A program made the position numbers and the translations under genes. Below are positions 47,637-58,565 of a stretch of DNA of 64,000 nucleotides, one piece after another. Each line of letters opens with the position of its first letter. The first letter of the stretch is position 1. Location: assembly GCA_934045075.1 (NCBI GenBank), contig OW203722.1, positions 14,818,796-14,882,795 of the forward strand, in the 5' to 3' direction. The DNA is from Yponomeuta sedellus. Its lineage: Eukaryota; Arthropoda; Insecta; Lepidoptera; Yponomeutidae. A model generated the notes under the pieces. That model made no database searches and was not told the origin of the DNA. It was given only the letters and a program-made list of their open reading frames with translations.

Positions 47637-48236
47637 TTATTTTTAATGCACTTACCCGTGCTAAGGACAAATTGCGGGTTCGAATCCCGGCATGGGTGAA
47701 ATTTTTAGCCTCTAAATAGGTTTTTAAATTTGTCCTTAGCGCGGGTAAGTGCATCAAAAATAAAAAATAGTATAATCATGTGGGTACAGTGATATCGTTC
47801 CGATGTAAAACCTAACTGCAAAGTAGGTAGTCGGGGCTGTAAGTGATGCAATTTGCTTAAGCCAGATGTCGCTGCCTGTTCGTAATACAGAGAATAGTGT
47901 AAAGAGTTTCGAAATTTCACTGATGCCGGTGAGTCGCCCATTGGCTTAATTGGTAGAGCGCTGGCACGGATAGCCAGAGGTTGCGGGTTCGAATCCCGGC
48001 ATGGGTGAAATTTTTAGCCTCTTAATAGGTATAGTATTTTCTAAGGTTAACACGAGCTGTAGACATAATTAAAACTGTTTTTATACGGATTTATGCTCGT
48101 TTATTACATTTTTACAATTTTCCAACGTTTCGGCACTTTTTCAGGTGCCGAAACGTTGGAAAATTGTAAAAATGTAATAAACGAGCATAAATCCGTATAA
48201 AAACAGTTTTAATTATCTCTTAATAGGTTTTTAAAT
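47637..48236 (+). mobile_element. tRNA-like SINE array with inverted tail, carrying a nested insertion
   Basis: The array starts with an inverted tail (TGCACTTACCCGTGCTAAGG). A 3' half-copy with a plus tail (CCTTAGCGCGGGTAAGTGCA) follows, and then a second, full plus copy from about 47790. The TTACCC/GGGTAA variant is shared by both tails and absent from other copies. The second copy is split by the palindromic element at 48031-48215. Confidence 0.85.
48031..48215. mobile_element. Palindromic mini-Penelope element with 12-bp target duplication
   Basis: The element is flanked by CTCTTAATAGGT (48019-48030 and 48217-48228). After a 35-nt lead shared with the larger Penelope element, it is a perfect inverted repeat of 71-bp arms (48066-48136 and 48145-48215) around an 8-nt spacer, TTTTTCAG. 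Only the terminal part of the LTR-like repeat is present, head to head. It interrupts a SINE, so it is younger than that SINE. Confidence 0.9.
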
Positions 48237-48488
48237 TATTTATTTTTTCATTAATAAATTGTGTTCCAAAAACTACGCTTCAACGCTCTCCTTTTATGTA
48301 TGGACTTAGAAGAATGGCGTATAAGGCTCCAGCAATAGTCAGACACTCAGAACACAAAAATAAGGAGAAGTGCCTTGTGGGCGTGGCACTGTCGCCCAAC
48401 GTTAGCCCATTTGGGCTAACCTCTGCGGAACTTTAAAATATGGCCGTCAATTGCTTCGCGCCAGCCGTCGTAGTAACATCTGAGAAAA

Positions 48489-48571
48489 ATGCCTAATTGC
48501 GCAGTGATTACCTGCAGAAATCGCTGTGATACATGCTATTCAAAAACAGGGGAGTGTCTTTTCACCGGTAA
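48489..48571 (+). CDS. Possible THAP-like first exon
   Basis: ATG at 48489 opens MPNCAVITCRNRCDTCYSKT, followed by GECLFT and a possible GGTAAAC donor at about 48571. MPNCAVxxC with a second cysteine is how THAP zinc-finger domains begin, and THAP domains often sit in transposases as well as host genes. No matching second exon could be joined. A weak candidate (REVFPDAKVGEKIFPWAFPT at about 49232) has an acceptor but no clear link. It could be a relic. Confidence 0.3.
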
Positions 48572-49564
48572 ACCTATTTTACTCACTATATTCGTCTTAT
48601 AAACTAGGAAAAATCATTATTATAATAATTTTATGTGCAACGTGCATCACATTACTAAGAACATAAATGGGACGTATTTATTACATTGTAGTTACTCCAC
48701 TGCTGTTTCTATATAGGATTTTCGTGGAGGTTTGCTAACTAGGAAAAGCCAGCCCGCAGTGAACCGTCACGCAAAACTGATCATTGTTCAATGCGATGTT
48801 TCGAGGTACGGCCGCATGTATTTGCCGCGAAATGTCAAATTCACCAGTAGGTCAGCTGGAGACATAGTGATGGGGTAGTTCCTTTCTTTTCAGACTGATT
48901 AAGTATCGATATTATTGAGGCATTTTTAATCGTTCGTCCAGACTTCCAAAATTACTAGAACCAATTATTGTAAGACTAGGTATCTAGTCTTATCGTCGAC
49001 TATTGCCCGCGACTCCATCTGCGTAGACTTCAGCTTGCGTTGCTAAGGAAGCTTTTATTTTAGTAGAAGGATTTGGTCTTATTAAATCAGGCGTAGCTTC
49101 GATCATGTATTTCAAAAAAAATCTAATAAAGATAAAGAAAAATACGAAAGAAAAATGGATCAAAATACAGAGGGTATAACTGATTTCCTCTCAAATAAAG
49201 TACCATTTGCTCCATCTATTTTACAGAGAAGTGTTTCCAGATGCTAAAGTGGGGGAAAAAATATTTCCGTGGGCATTTCCTACTTTGAAAATACCAGTAA
49301 TAACGAGTTCCATAAAGGTTGAGGTACCAGTATATTTAAAATCACGATAAAATTTTACATGGTTTAGAATATTCAATTATCACTTTATTCTAATCTTCAT
49401 TTCATATGGACGACGCATAACTCTCCAAAAGAAAGTGTTTCTAAAGAAACAACATCAGGTGATGTGGTTGTGGTACTAAATTAAATTTTACTAACTTTAA
49501 TAACTGAATTTTTTAATCTATATATAGTCTTATATGGTATGTCGGTACTTGCTTATATGTCATA
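48572..49564. other. Unassigned AT-rich DNA downstream of the THAP-like exon
   Basis: No clear domain is seen. A possible exon-like stretch near 49232-49330 is noted under the THAP-like entry. Confidence 0.35.
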
Positions 49565-49735
49565 TCGGCAAGTGCAGCGTTGGACGACAAGATGGAGAGA
49601 AGATCTCAGCCTAGTCGAAGGAAGACGCTGGATGTAAGCCACTTTCAACTGGTCTTTTTGGAAATCCATGGAGGCCTATGTCCAGCAGTGGATATCTTGT
49701 GGCTGAATGATGACGATGATGAAAATATTCTCTGT
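49565..49735 (+). mobile_element. RTE-type LINE 3' end, decayed
   Basis: It has the GTTGGACGACAAGATGGAGA..GAAGACGCTGGATG and ATGTCCAGCAGTGGA words of RTE C-termini, with frame breaks, and a (GAT)n tail. It matches the better-preserved 31.4-kb fragment in layout. Confidence 0.65.
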
Positions 49736-50597
49736 AGGATTTCAGTCGGATGCTGATTTTATTTTTTAATCTATATATGTTTCGAAAGTTTCATTGAAAT
49801 TTTTTTTGATAAGCTTACAAAAGTTCTTCCTATTTACTGTATTTTTAATTAGGAAGTTACTTTATTTACAGGCCCATGACACATTTCAATCACAGCCATA
49901 AACTTTACTTAATTCTTATAATCCAAGCGTGGCTACTGATTTCCAATATATCACTGTTACTCAGACAAGTGGCAATTTCTTCAGAAAAATGGTTGTTTTT
50001 CGAGTTTATACATGTGTTAATTCTATTTTTTATATAGCTGGGTGAATTATTTTCAGAGAATGAAAAAGTAATTGCTATTGTATTCTTAAAAAGTCAGCAC
50101 TTCATTCTTTCACCCAACAAAAACTGCTGTTAATTTACAGAGTCCTAACAGAGTTACCAATATTTAAAGCCAATTTGTAAATGGTAATGTAAGTGCATTT
50201 CACGTTACATTGGGATTCATATACTAAATAAAATACAAAGAAATATCCAAGATCCAGGTACAAATGCGTCCCTGACCGTGGACATGCTCTTCACACAAAT
50301 ATTAGTTCTTTCCATTACCAGGATTTAAACCCAGAAGACCTAGCTTTCCGGACAGAGTCACTACCAAGTATGCTTCAGTGGTGTTCTGTCCAACAAATTT
50401 AACATATCGTATTAGTATACAGTACAGGGGTCATCATCATTATCAAAATAATCAAATTCTATATCAGTAGAAAGCCAAGTTTGCGTCTTTATCATATACT
50501 GAAGCCACAAATACTGTCAAAAAGACACGTATTTAATAAATATTTACATTTCACAGGACAGTAAATTAAAATAGGATTACTTGTTTTAATAAAATTG
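49736..50597. other. Intergenic DNA, nothing recognised
   Basis: No coding or repeat family was recognised. Confidence 0.4.
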
Positions 50598-51055
50598 TTT
50601 TTAAAAACCTATTTAGAGGCTAAAAATTTCACCCATGCCGGGATTCGAACCCGCAACCTCTGGCTATCCGTACCAGCGCTCTACCAATTGAGCCAATGGG
50701 CGACTCACGACATCAGTGAAATTTCGGACCTCTTTACAATATTCTCTGTATTACGTACAGGCAGCAGCAGGCAGGTGATATCGTTCCGATGTTAAACCTA
50801 ACTGCAAAGTAGGTAGTCGGGGCTGTAAGTAATGCAATTTGCTTAAGTCAGATGTCGCTGCCTGTACGTAATACAGAGAATATTGTAAAGAGGTCCGAAA
50901 TTTCACTGATGTCGTGAGTCGCCCATTGGCTCAATTGGTAGAGCGCTGGTACGGATAGCCAGAGGTTGCGGGTTCGAATCCCGGCATGGGTGAAATTTTT
51001 AGCCTCTAAATAGGTTTTTAAATTTGTTCCTTAGCACGGGTTAGTGCATTAAAAA
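50598..51055. mobile_element. Foldback tRNA-like SINE dimer
   Basis: The left arm (about 50598-50765, minus) and right arm (about 50863-51030, plus) are inverted copies around a spacer of about 95 bp that is the family's own 5' leader. Both arms share variants not seen elsewhere as a set: GGTACGGATAGCC, GATGTCGTGAG, GAGGTCCGAA and ATATTGTAAAG. The right arm continues into the tail CCTTAGCACGGGTTAGTGCA. Confidence 0.9.
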
Positions 51056-52544
51056 TTAAAATGGTGTAAAATTGTTTTTGTGCCCGTTCCCACGGATATT
51101 TACGATATATTTTGATTCTTATCGTTCGGTCGTTCAAGTGGTCTAATAAATTCTAGCATAGGAAGCATAGCACGATGACGGAAGTCTTGCGTTTTAACGT
51201 TAAGAGTCGCGACTTTCAGGTATATTAGTTGTCAAAATCTGACATTTTTGCGTCACAAAACGTACCTACTACCCATGCAGATCATGTAAATAGAAAATGA
51301 TCGGTAGTCGCTAGCTACGTTACTGGCAACTTCAACCGACCAACCGCCTATACCCGCTAAAATCGGGCCTTAATTGACTTAGTGTGTACATACAAAGGAA
51401 AATACAAAGTAAATAGGTAGCTTAAAAGTGTTTGCCAAATATTTTTAGTAAGTACTTATTATGACGGCGCCTCACTTGGCCATTTGTCTTTGCGTGCTTG
51501 GCAAATATTAACCGTCCATTGCCTAGGTTTTTGACAAACCTTTAGCACTGATTTTGAAAAACGTACAACGTATTACAAATCGTCGACAAATACGCGAATA
51601 CGAATAGCCAAATGAAGCGCCGGCATTAAAATTTATTTGCAACACGAGGTTGCGTTCCCGAAGTTTTCCGACTGGACAACCTACGGGAACGAAGCTTTAA
51701 GCTGTCTATCCGTCTGTCTGTTTTAAATTACATTAAAAGAGCGAAATCTCTAGAACTGTAATAACAATTCAAATGCGAAAACGGGGATTTTTAATAAGAG
51801 GTTATTTATGGACGGGTGAGTAGGTAGGCATCTCGTCTCTGAGCTAGATAGGCAGACAGACAGATAGACGGACAAACCTAACGAAACTAAACTTTGTTGA
51901 CTACGGAACGACTATCAAAAAATAATATTAAGATTTTTATCCTTTTGCATTTTGGAAATGACCAAATTATTGATACTGAAGACACGGTTTGTAGGCGTTA
52001 CGGTTGTATAGTAATAGAGTAATTAATTACTGCCTTTGCACGTATCGTACAGTGTCGTACGTACAGCTGACAGCATGTCAACCTTTACACGCATGCACTT
52101 TACTCAGTTACTGTACGGGCGACTTTGCAACCAAATTATAAAGGTGACATACCTACTGTAGACTGTACCTGATTAAGTAGGCTCGCTGAAACAGGACCCC
52201 AGAGATCGTAGCAGCTTTCAGCTATTTATATACTTATGAAACTTTATTAATTTGAACTTCTAAGTCATGACTCAAGATGACTTACCTAATTGTATGTATA
52301 CTTAATCTGCTTCAGTCTGAAATTATGATGAAAACTTTATTGCGTCGCTGATCAAAGCGTTCTTGATGTTGAAAATATATCTGCTACGAGTGCTAGGCTT
52401 TTATTGGGTTTAATTAAGAATTCCTGAAATGAGAAGCTGGAATTAGAATAGAAACAATATTTTGCTAAGGGCACCACCCTTTAATCCGCGATTTCACGGC
52501 TTTAGTTGGAACACTCTCGAGACTCTACAGCGTAGGTATGATTT
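51056..52544. other. Intergenic DNA, nothing recognised
   Basis: No gene is seen. Short simple words such as (CAGA)n-like text at about 51850 and an imperfect hairpin near 51650 are the only notable patterns. Confidence 0.4.
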
Positions 52545-52625
52545 AAGGGTTCGAGTCCCGGCTTGGGTGGAATTTTCCGCCCCTAAATAGGTTTTTAAAA
52601 TTGTCCTTATCACGGGTTAGTGCAA
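52545..52625 (+). mobile_element. tRNA-like SINE 3' fragment, diverged
   Basis: The fragment has GGGTTCGAGTCCCGGCTTGG and the tail TTGTCCTTATCACGGGTTAG. Confidence 0.75.
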
Positions 52626-52709
52626 CAAAAAAGAATGTAATCCTAATATTAATTCATTGATGGAACTCGTTGTCCCTACTTTTGATTGACGTTTTTTATG
52701 CTTTCACAG

Positions 52710-52892
52710 GCCGCTGTTTACTCTTTCAAATACCCAGGGTACCATTTATTCGCGGAGCAGCTTTCATCCATCTACATGCAAAGAGCTCGCGCTATAAGCC
52801 TGCTGCCGTATTCAGATTACTTCCGTTGCAACGGAATTTGGGTGGGAAGTATTATAGTGCCTATGCGCCCTAAAATATTAAAGAGAAGATAG
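52710..52892 (+). CDS. Possible terminal exon of unknown gene
   Basis: A TTTCACAG acceptor is followed by 60 codons ending in TAG: AAVYSFKYPGYHLFAEQLSS, then YMQRARAISLLPYSDYFRCN and GIWVGSIIVPM. The residue mix looks coding, but no family was recognised and no upstream exon was found. It may be a chance frame. Confidence 0.25.
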   Translation, partial: AAVYSFKYPGYHLFAEQLSSIYMQRARAISLLPYSDYFRCNGIWVGSIIVPMRPKILKRR

Positions 52893-53396
52893 CCTAGTAA
52901 TAGCTTTTATATTTTGTTGATCTTTAGTAACTGAGTGCAGTCCATGCGTGTCGTAACTGAGTGTAGTCCATGCGTGTTAAGGATTACGTGTTGTCAACTG
53001 TGCCTAAAGGTAAGAATTGTTGCCATGAGTAAGGTACTCGTAGTATTTAAAAAAGAAAGCAGATAGGTACAGGAGAGGAATGTAAATTAATTTGCTACGT
53101 TACAAATTAATAAAAGCGGGCGGAAAAGCGATGCAGAGAGACTGGAGAGCCAACGCGGGACGCGTGTAGTGGCCGGAAGTGATACGGTTAGCAGCGGCGG
53201 AAGCCAGCAAGTTCGTTACCTGTGAGCCTGTGACGTATATTGTGACTATACTTACTAGTGATAACATATGATCGAACGCGTACCTTCGAACCTAGGCATT
53301 TCTGTTGCCAATTTGTCAGACCTAAGATTACCGCACTTAGCCTCATAGTTGGGCCATTTTATGGAGCAAGCGCTGAGCTATGTTAGCACTTCAAAT
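52893..53396. other. Intergenic DNA, nothing recognised
   Basis: Nothing beyond a 24-bp tandem-like repeat (AACTGAGTG.AGTCCATGCGTG, twice at about 52930-52978). Confidence 0.4.
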
Positions 53397-53568
53397 ATTA
53401 GAGTTTCTTCACGATGTTTTCCTTCACAGTCAGTGAGTGGTATTGCTTTAACTTCTCAAATGTACGTGACTTAGAAAACAAAGTCATAGGTACATGCCGG
53501 AATTCGAACCCACGACCTTTCGATTGAGAAATCGGCGTTATACCGCTCCGCTACCGCCGCTCAAATTT
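53397..53568 (-). mobile_element. Second tRNA-derived SINE family
   Basis: The minus strand reads GCGGCGGTAGCGGAGCGGTA (A-box-like), then GGTCGTGGGTTCGAATTCC (B box), then a body with ATGACTTTGTTTTCTAAGTC and a GATGTTTTCCTTCACxGTC end. It is distinct from the foldback family. A second copy lies at 55985-56115. Confidence 0.8.
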
Positions 53569-53670
53569 GGCATTTCTGTTGTGCAACTCCCTCCGTTTTT
53601 TCAGAATATGAGAAACCATCGGAAGTATTTATTAATTACTCGCGATGCTCATATATTGTATTGTTTTATA

Positions 53671-53762
53671 TTAAACGGGTCTAAAAGTGATCATTTATTG
53701 GGTAAATCGTCCGTTAAGGTGTACGTTTTACCTAATAAATAATAGCAAATAGACCCATTTAA
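53671..53762. mobile_element. Tiny MITE with inverted ends
   Basis: TTAAACGGGTCTAAAAGTGA at the left pairs imperfectly with the inverse TTAAATGGGTCTATTTGCTA at the right, followed by paired TTATTGGGTAAA/TTTACCTAATAA. The total is 92 bp. Confidence 0.6.
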
Positions 53763-55574
53763 AAAATAACTATATAGAAACATTCCTATGTTCAAGGATT
53801 GTACTAATTCAAAATGAAAATGAAATGAAAAATGTTTATTGAGCAGAATAAAACATAACAATGTATAAAGTAATTCTGAACCCCAAAATAAATTAAATTG
53901 TATCTTGGGGCACAGTTCTCTATTCGGGGTGAACTTAAATATATCACAGCAAAGTAATCGTTCCGTAATCAAAATAAAAATTAACGTGCATACAGTAAAA
54001 CTATGATATTCCTCAACTATATTTAAAATTAATTAAACCTGCATATAATATAATATTACATAGATAAGAAACTTCTATGAGTTTTATAGAATAAAATAAT
54101 AGACTATTACATAAACATAGGTGCCAGCTTGAAATGAATTAATTTTATTACGTTGATGCTTTTGATACGCTACGCTACATTGTGCTAAAATATGACACAA
54201 GTAAGAAAGATGGGTAATTTTAGAGTACCTACTATGTAAATCACGGTGGTCACGTGATATCAGGGCTCGACCCAGGAACTTGCAAATGCTGGAACTCTTC
54301 TACGAACACCGTCACACCTCTTGAGATCAATTCAGTCGAGTCTGGTCCTACATAAAACCTCATTATGATCTAATATAAAACCGGTCTATATCAGTATCGT
54401 GTCAGCCTATATGTTCGTATGTTTAAAGTAGCTAATAAAAGTAATGTCTATCTTTCCCACCGTTGCCACTTGGGAACGTGCCTAGGAAGGTTTCTCATGA
54501 AAGAAATTGTATAGAGGCAATCTGGAGTTGATTGGCTTCGAACACCCTGTATATGCCCATGGCTCTTTCTCTGTTTTTAACAGGTGGTTTTCAGAGTGCA
54601 CTTTCTTCTCGAGAATGTCCCACGGCGATCATTTATATTTAATCTCGTGGCTGACATTGTAGTAAATGTTCTTATTTTTCTTTTATGCCGCCCGCGCTCC
54701 TCTGTCGTCTATTTTATTCAGCATTGCTAGTATGACCATGTCAGTCTCACGTGTAAAATATCAGAAGTTTATCCTTTCCAGTACATTAATTTTAGAGCAA
54801 CGAAATGCGTTACTTGCGTTGTCCTACTTCATATGCTGTTAACCTGACCTTCATGACCTTTAATTTAAGTTCTATTTAAGGCGAGATGGACATGGTTCCA
54901 AGGAACGTGGCGAAGAATAAATGGAATAGACGATCACAATAAATTGCCTGGACAGTGAGTCGGGGATGCCCCGTACCAACCGTTATTATGTTTTTACTGT
55001 AGCTCGTTTGCTGAACAGACGTAGCTGCTTCAACTGACATTTCATAGGTCATTCTGATAAAATGAGAGCGTTCCGCGAGGCTCATCTATTTCGTGTCTCC
55101 ACGGACAGACAGGTGATGTCTGTCATTATTTCCGCAAATGATTTTATACACCTACTCATGAATTCTGCCTTCACAACCGTACATGGTATTAGAGCATATT
55201 ATAGGCATTATAGCGAGTTTGTTATGTTGCGCCTGGGCCTAAGTTACTATGCATTAAATTAACGCGTCCTCATCAATATGTAAATAATTTCATCAACCAA
55301 TTTGCTTATCATTATGTCACTCTAGTTCCTAAGCTAATAGTACTAGTAAGTAGGTATACTCCTCCGGTTTCTTGTACGATAGCAATCTGTTCATGTCTCT
55401 AACAGCTCTCCTGTCAGTTGGTTCTTCTTTATGGACCCACTTATTAATATCATGGAATGTCCGAATACCATCCATGACATTTTGCGGCTGATTCAACTAT
55501 CGGTGATTGAAAAGAGATTTTGTACCTTGGTACACGTTCGAGTGGTAAACGACATAGCATTAGTTTAGACTACT
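53763..55574. other. Intergenic DNA, mostly unrecognised
   Basis: A LINE-like minus-strand 3' tail (TTTATTTCATTTTCATTTTG type) lies at about 53815-53880. No gene was recognised. Confidence 0.4.
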
Positions 55575-55910
55575 CTAAAGAAGCGCTTGTGGCCTAGTCG
55601 AACCGAGTGATTGGAATCAATCACTTGAGTTAAGCAACAACAGGCGCGGTAAGGTGCAGGATGGGTGACCGTCCTGTGACTACCGCTAGTAGCATTTTAC
55701 CGAGCGCTTCCGTGCTTCGCAAGGCACGTTAAGCCGTTAGTGCCGGCTGTCATGTAATGGCAGTCGTTAAGCCATGTCAGAGGCCTCATGGGCGGCTTGA
55801 TAACTTATGACAGTAAGACCCGCCGCCGTGGTAGAGTATGGCCTAATCTTCCTGCGATGCAGGAAGAGACCCGTGCTTCAAAAGTGGGGACAAGGGTTGA
55901 TATCGACTAT
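55575..55910 (+). mobile_element. 5S rRNA-derived SINE, best copy
   Basis: Near its 5' end it carries AGTTAAGCAACAACAGGCGC and GATGGGTGACCG, which match the A-box/intermediate region and the 3' part of arthropod 5S rRNA (AGTTAAGCAAC.., GGATGGGTGACCG). A long body with the TTCCTGCGATGCAGGAAGAG hairpin follows, ending in GGGTTGATATC. This is the layout of SINE3-type elements with a 5S internal promoter. The assignment rests on recognising 5S words, not on alignment. Confidence 0.85.
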
Positions 55911-55984
55911 AAATAAAATAATTCCACTTCTACTAAAACATACTTAAGATGGACTTATAGTCCGTTTAAGGCAGGGGTTTCAGT

Positions 55985-56115
55985 TAGAGACCAGCTATAA
56001 GTCCTGCGGCGGTAGTGGAGCGGGGTAGTTCTAGAGGTCGTGGGATCAATCAGGATCGGCAAGTACTTATGACTTTGTTTTCTGAGTTGCGTATATTTGT
56101 ACAGTTGTGGTAGCA
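55985..56115 (+). mobile_element. Second tRNA-derived SINE family, decayed copy
   Basis: The copy has GCGGCGGTAGTGGAGCGGGG, AGAGGTCGTGGGATCAATC and ACTTATGACTTTGTTTTCTG. Confidence 0.7.
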
Positions 56116-56127
56116 ATAATACCACTT

Positions 56128-56525
56128 TAAAAAAACCTAATTAGAGGCTAAAAATTCCACCCATGCCGGGATGCGAACCCGCGACCTCTGGCTATTCGTG
56201 CCAGCGCTCTTTCCAACTGAGCTAATGGGCGACTCACTGGCATGAGTGAAATTTCGAACATCTTTACAAAATTCTCTGTATTACGTACAGGCAGTGACAT
56301 CTGGCTGAAGTAATTTGCATCACTTGCAGCCCCGAGTACCTACTTTGCAGTTAGGTTTCGAAGAGGTTCGAAATTTCACAAACGCCGGTGAGTCGCTGAT
56401 TAGCTCAATTGGAAAGAGTGCTGGCACGGATAGCCAGAGGTCGCGGGTTCGAATCCCGGCATGGGTGAAATTTTTAGCCTCTAAATATGTTTTTTAAAGT
56501 TATCCTTAGCACGGGTTAGTGCATT
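56128..56525. mobile_element. Foldback tRNA-like SINE dimer
   Basis: A minus copy (56128 to about 56355) meets a plus copy (about 56355-56525) at GCAGTTAGGTTTCGAAGAGG. The arms are more diverged than at 50.6 kb, so this looks older. Confidence 0.85.
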
Positions 56526-57529
56526 AAAAATAATATAATAATAACACTTGCTTGCTGTAAAGGAAAACTTCGTGAGGAAACCTAAGGGTCTGATGTGTTT
56601 ACATACCTCGGCGCTTGAAATGGCCAATGGGATAATTATTGGAACGCCTGTGACCTGCATTGGTACGTACTAGGAAAGGTGCAATAAGTAGTAATGAATA
56701 AGATGGAATTAACTTTTATTAACGTAAAAAACAGGATTATTTTAAAAAATCACACATATATTCCTTATTAATGATAATTCTCTTTGAATTCACTTGCTAA
56801 TTTCTTACAATATCATAATTTTTCTGGGACGAGCGTTAGCCCTGTTTCCTACGTTTATGTTTTGGTGAGATATTATAAGGGGACATATATAAAAATAACG
56901 TTTTCAAAGGCACGCTTATCTCTGTAAGAGATTTTGAATTTAGGAGTAACAAAGAGAAGTAATAAATAAAAGTACCCCGTAAAAATACCTTGCATATACA
57001 AATAATTTTAACTACTTCCCGGCTATTTATAGGCCAATAGAAATCGGGAAATAACGTACAGTTTGGTATCTACCCGTTTACCTAGTTTCATTATGCTACC
57101 AATTCATCCAACATTGACTTTCAACATATAAAGGCTTTTAACACCGTTACTGTGACATGAATTACTGAAATAGGAATTTCCGCTACACAGACAGTTAAAG
57201 CTGAACTTGCTAAGATTAAACATAACATTAAAGCTACATTCTCAACTTTAGAGACGTGTTCTGAATATATAATATATGTAACATTGTCTTAATTATTTGT
57301 TTCTTGTGTGTTATCTACTTATCTTGGATCTCTGGGTCTTGAAATAAGCAATTAATTACTATTATTATTTCTCACTTATACCATGGTATCTACACTATTT
57401 TATTTATTTACTAAAGAAAAAAGAACCCTTGAGTTTCAAAAAAATAACTCGTAAAATGTTTAAGAATATTAGCATATTTTGTGTTGGTACAATAGTAAAG
57501 AAATTAAGAAAAATATTTTTCTCAGAAAG
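56526..57529. other. Intergenic DNA, nothing recognised
   Basis: No gene or repeat family was recognised. Confidence 0.4.
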
Positions 57530-58218
57530 ACGCGGGCGACGCGCGACACGGCGGTTCGCTGTTTGTTTGCTCCATACTTTTTGAGCTCATAATTGGTAAA
57601 AACCGACGTTTTTTGTCTTATTGAGCATACATGAAAAGCCAGACAGGAATCCTTTTTGGAGAGTGAAAAAATAGTCAGTTTCTATCCAGTGGTTGTGGAG
57701 AAACAACAGTTTTTCGGCATGCAACGACTATTTTATCGTCGGGAGTTTCTTTTTGTTCCGGATCGTCAAAGTGCGCAATGGTGAATCATCGATCCCCACA
57801 CCAGCTTCGGGCGCTTCCGTGAGTCTTCGTGCGCCGACATCGTCGGCGAGCCGGCCGCATCGTGGATCGTGGCACGCATGCTGCGCTTGCCGTCTGCCCA
57901 CTTGCAACGGTCATTGAGGATACTGCGACACCCTTAAGCGCTAGAAGTGCTGTTTTTTCCGCTTGAACTTTTTGCTGGAATTTTATTTTTATTTGGCTGT
58001 TTTTTTTTGGACTCAAATAGCTTAGCTCTGACATTGCTTATGCATGATTTTTCTTTATATTTCAATTTTGCTGTTTTTTTTTACTCAAATAGCTTAGCCC
58101 GACATTACTTATAAATGACATTTTTTTTGTATTATAGTTGGGTCCATATTCTTGACATGAATTGCTGGTGATATTTATTGAGTTTTTTTTTAAATCGCAG
58201 TTTCGAATAATTGATGTA

Positions 58219-58431
58219 CACTGCGTTCACTTTAACTTGACGCGTGAGAGAATTGGTAACAAGGACATAACATGTGAATTAGCTTTGGGACCTAATCGGA
58301 AGATGGTAAAACAAGCTCTCAATCCTTTTATTTTCCCCAAGTAATGGGAATTATTTCTTATTTAACATGGTAACAGTAAACATCTCAGTGCTACCAATTC
58401 TCACACGCGTCAAGTTAATGTGAACGCACTA
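58219..58431. mobile_element. Mariner-like MITE, TA duplication, inside the retrotransposon leader
   Basis: TA at 58217-58218 and 58432-58433 flank terminal inverted repeats of about 40 bp. The left end is CACTGCGTTCAC..TTAACTTGACGCGTG and the right end is the inverse TAGTGCGTTCAC..TTAACTTGACGCGTG, both running into AGAATTGGTA. The 213-bp size and TA duplication fit a Tc1/mariner-derived MITE. Confidence 0.85.
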
Positions 58432-58565
58432 TACTTAGCGATTACTATTTTATTTTTTATTTTTTTGACATTTGCAATATTTGTAACATTATTGTACCTA
58501 TGTTTTTCACTACATTGCCAGTGTTTTAAGTGATATTTATCAAACACCATGTTTTAAGTAAAAAC

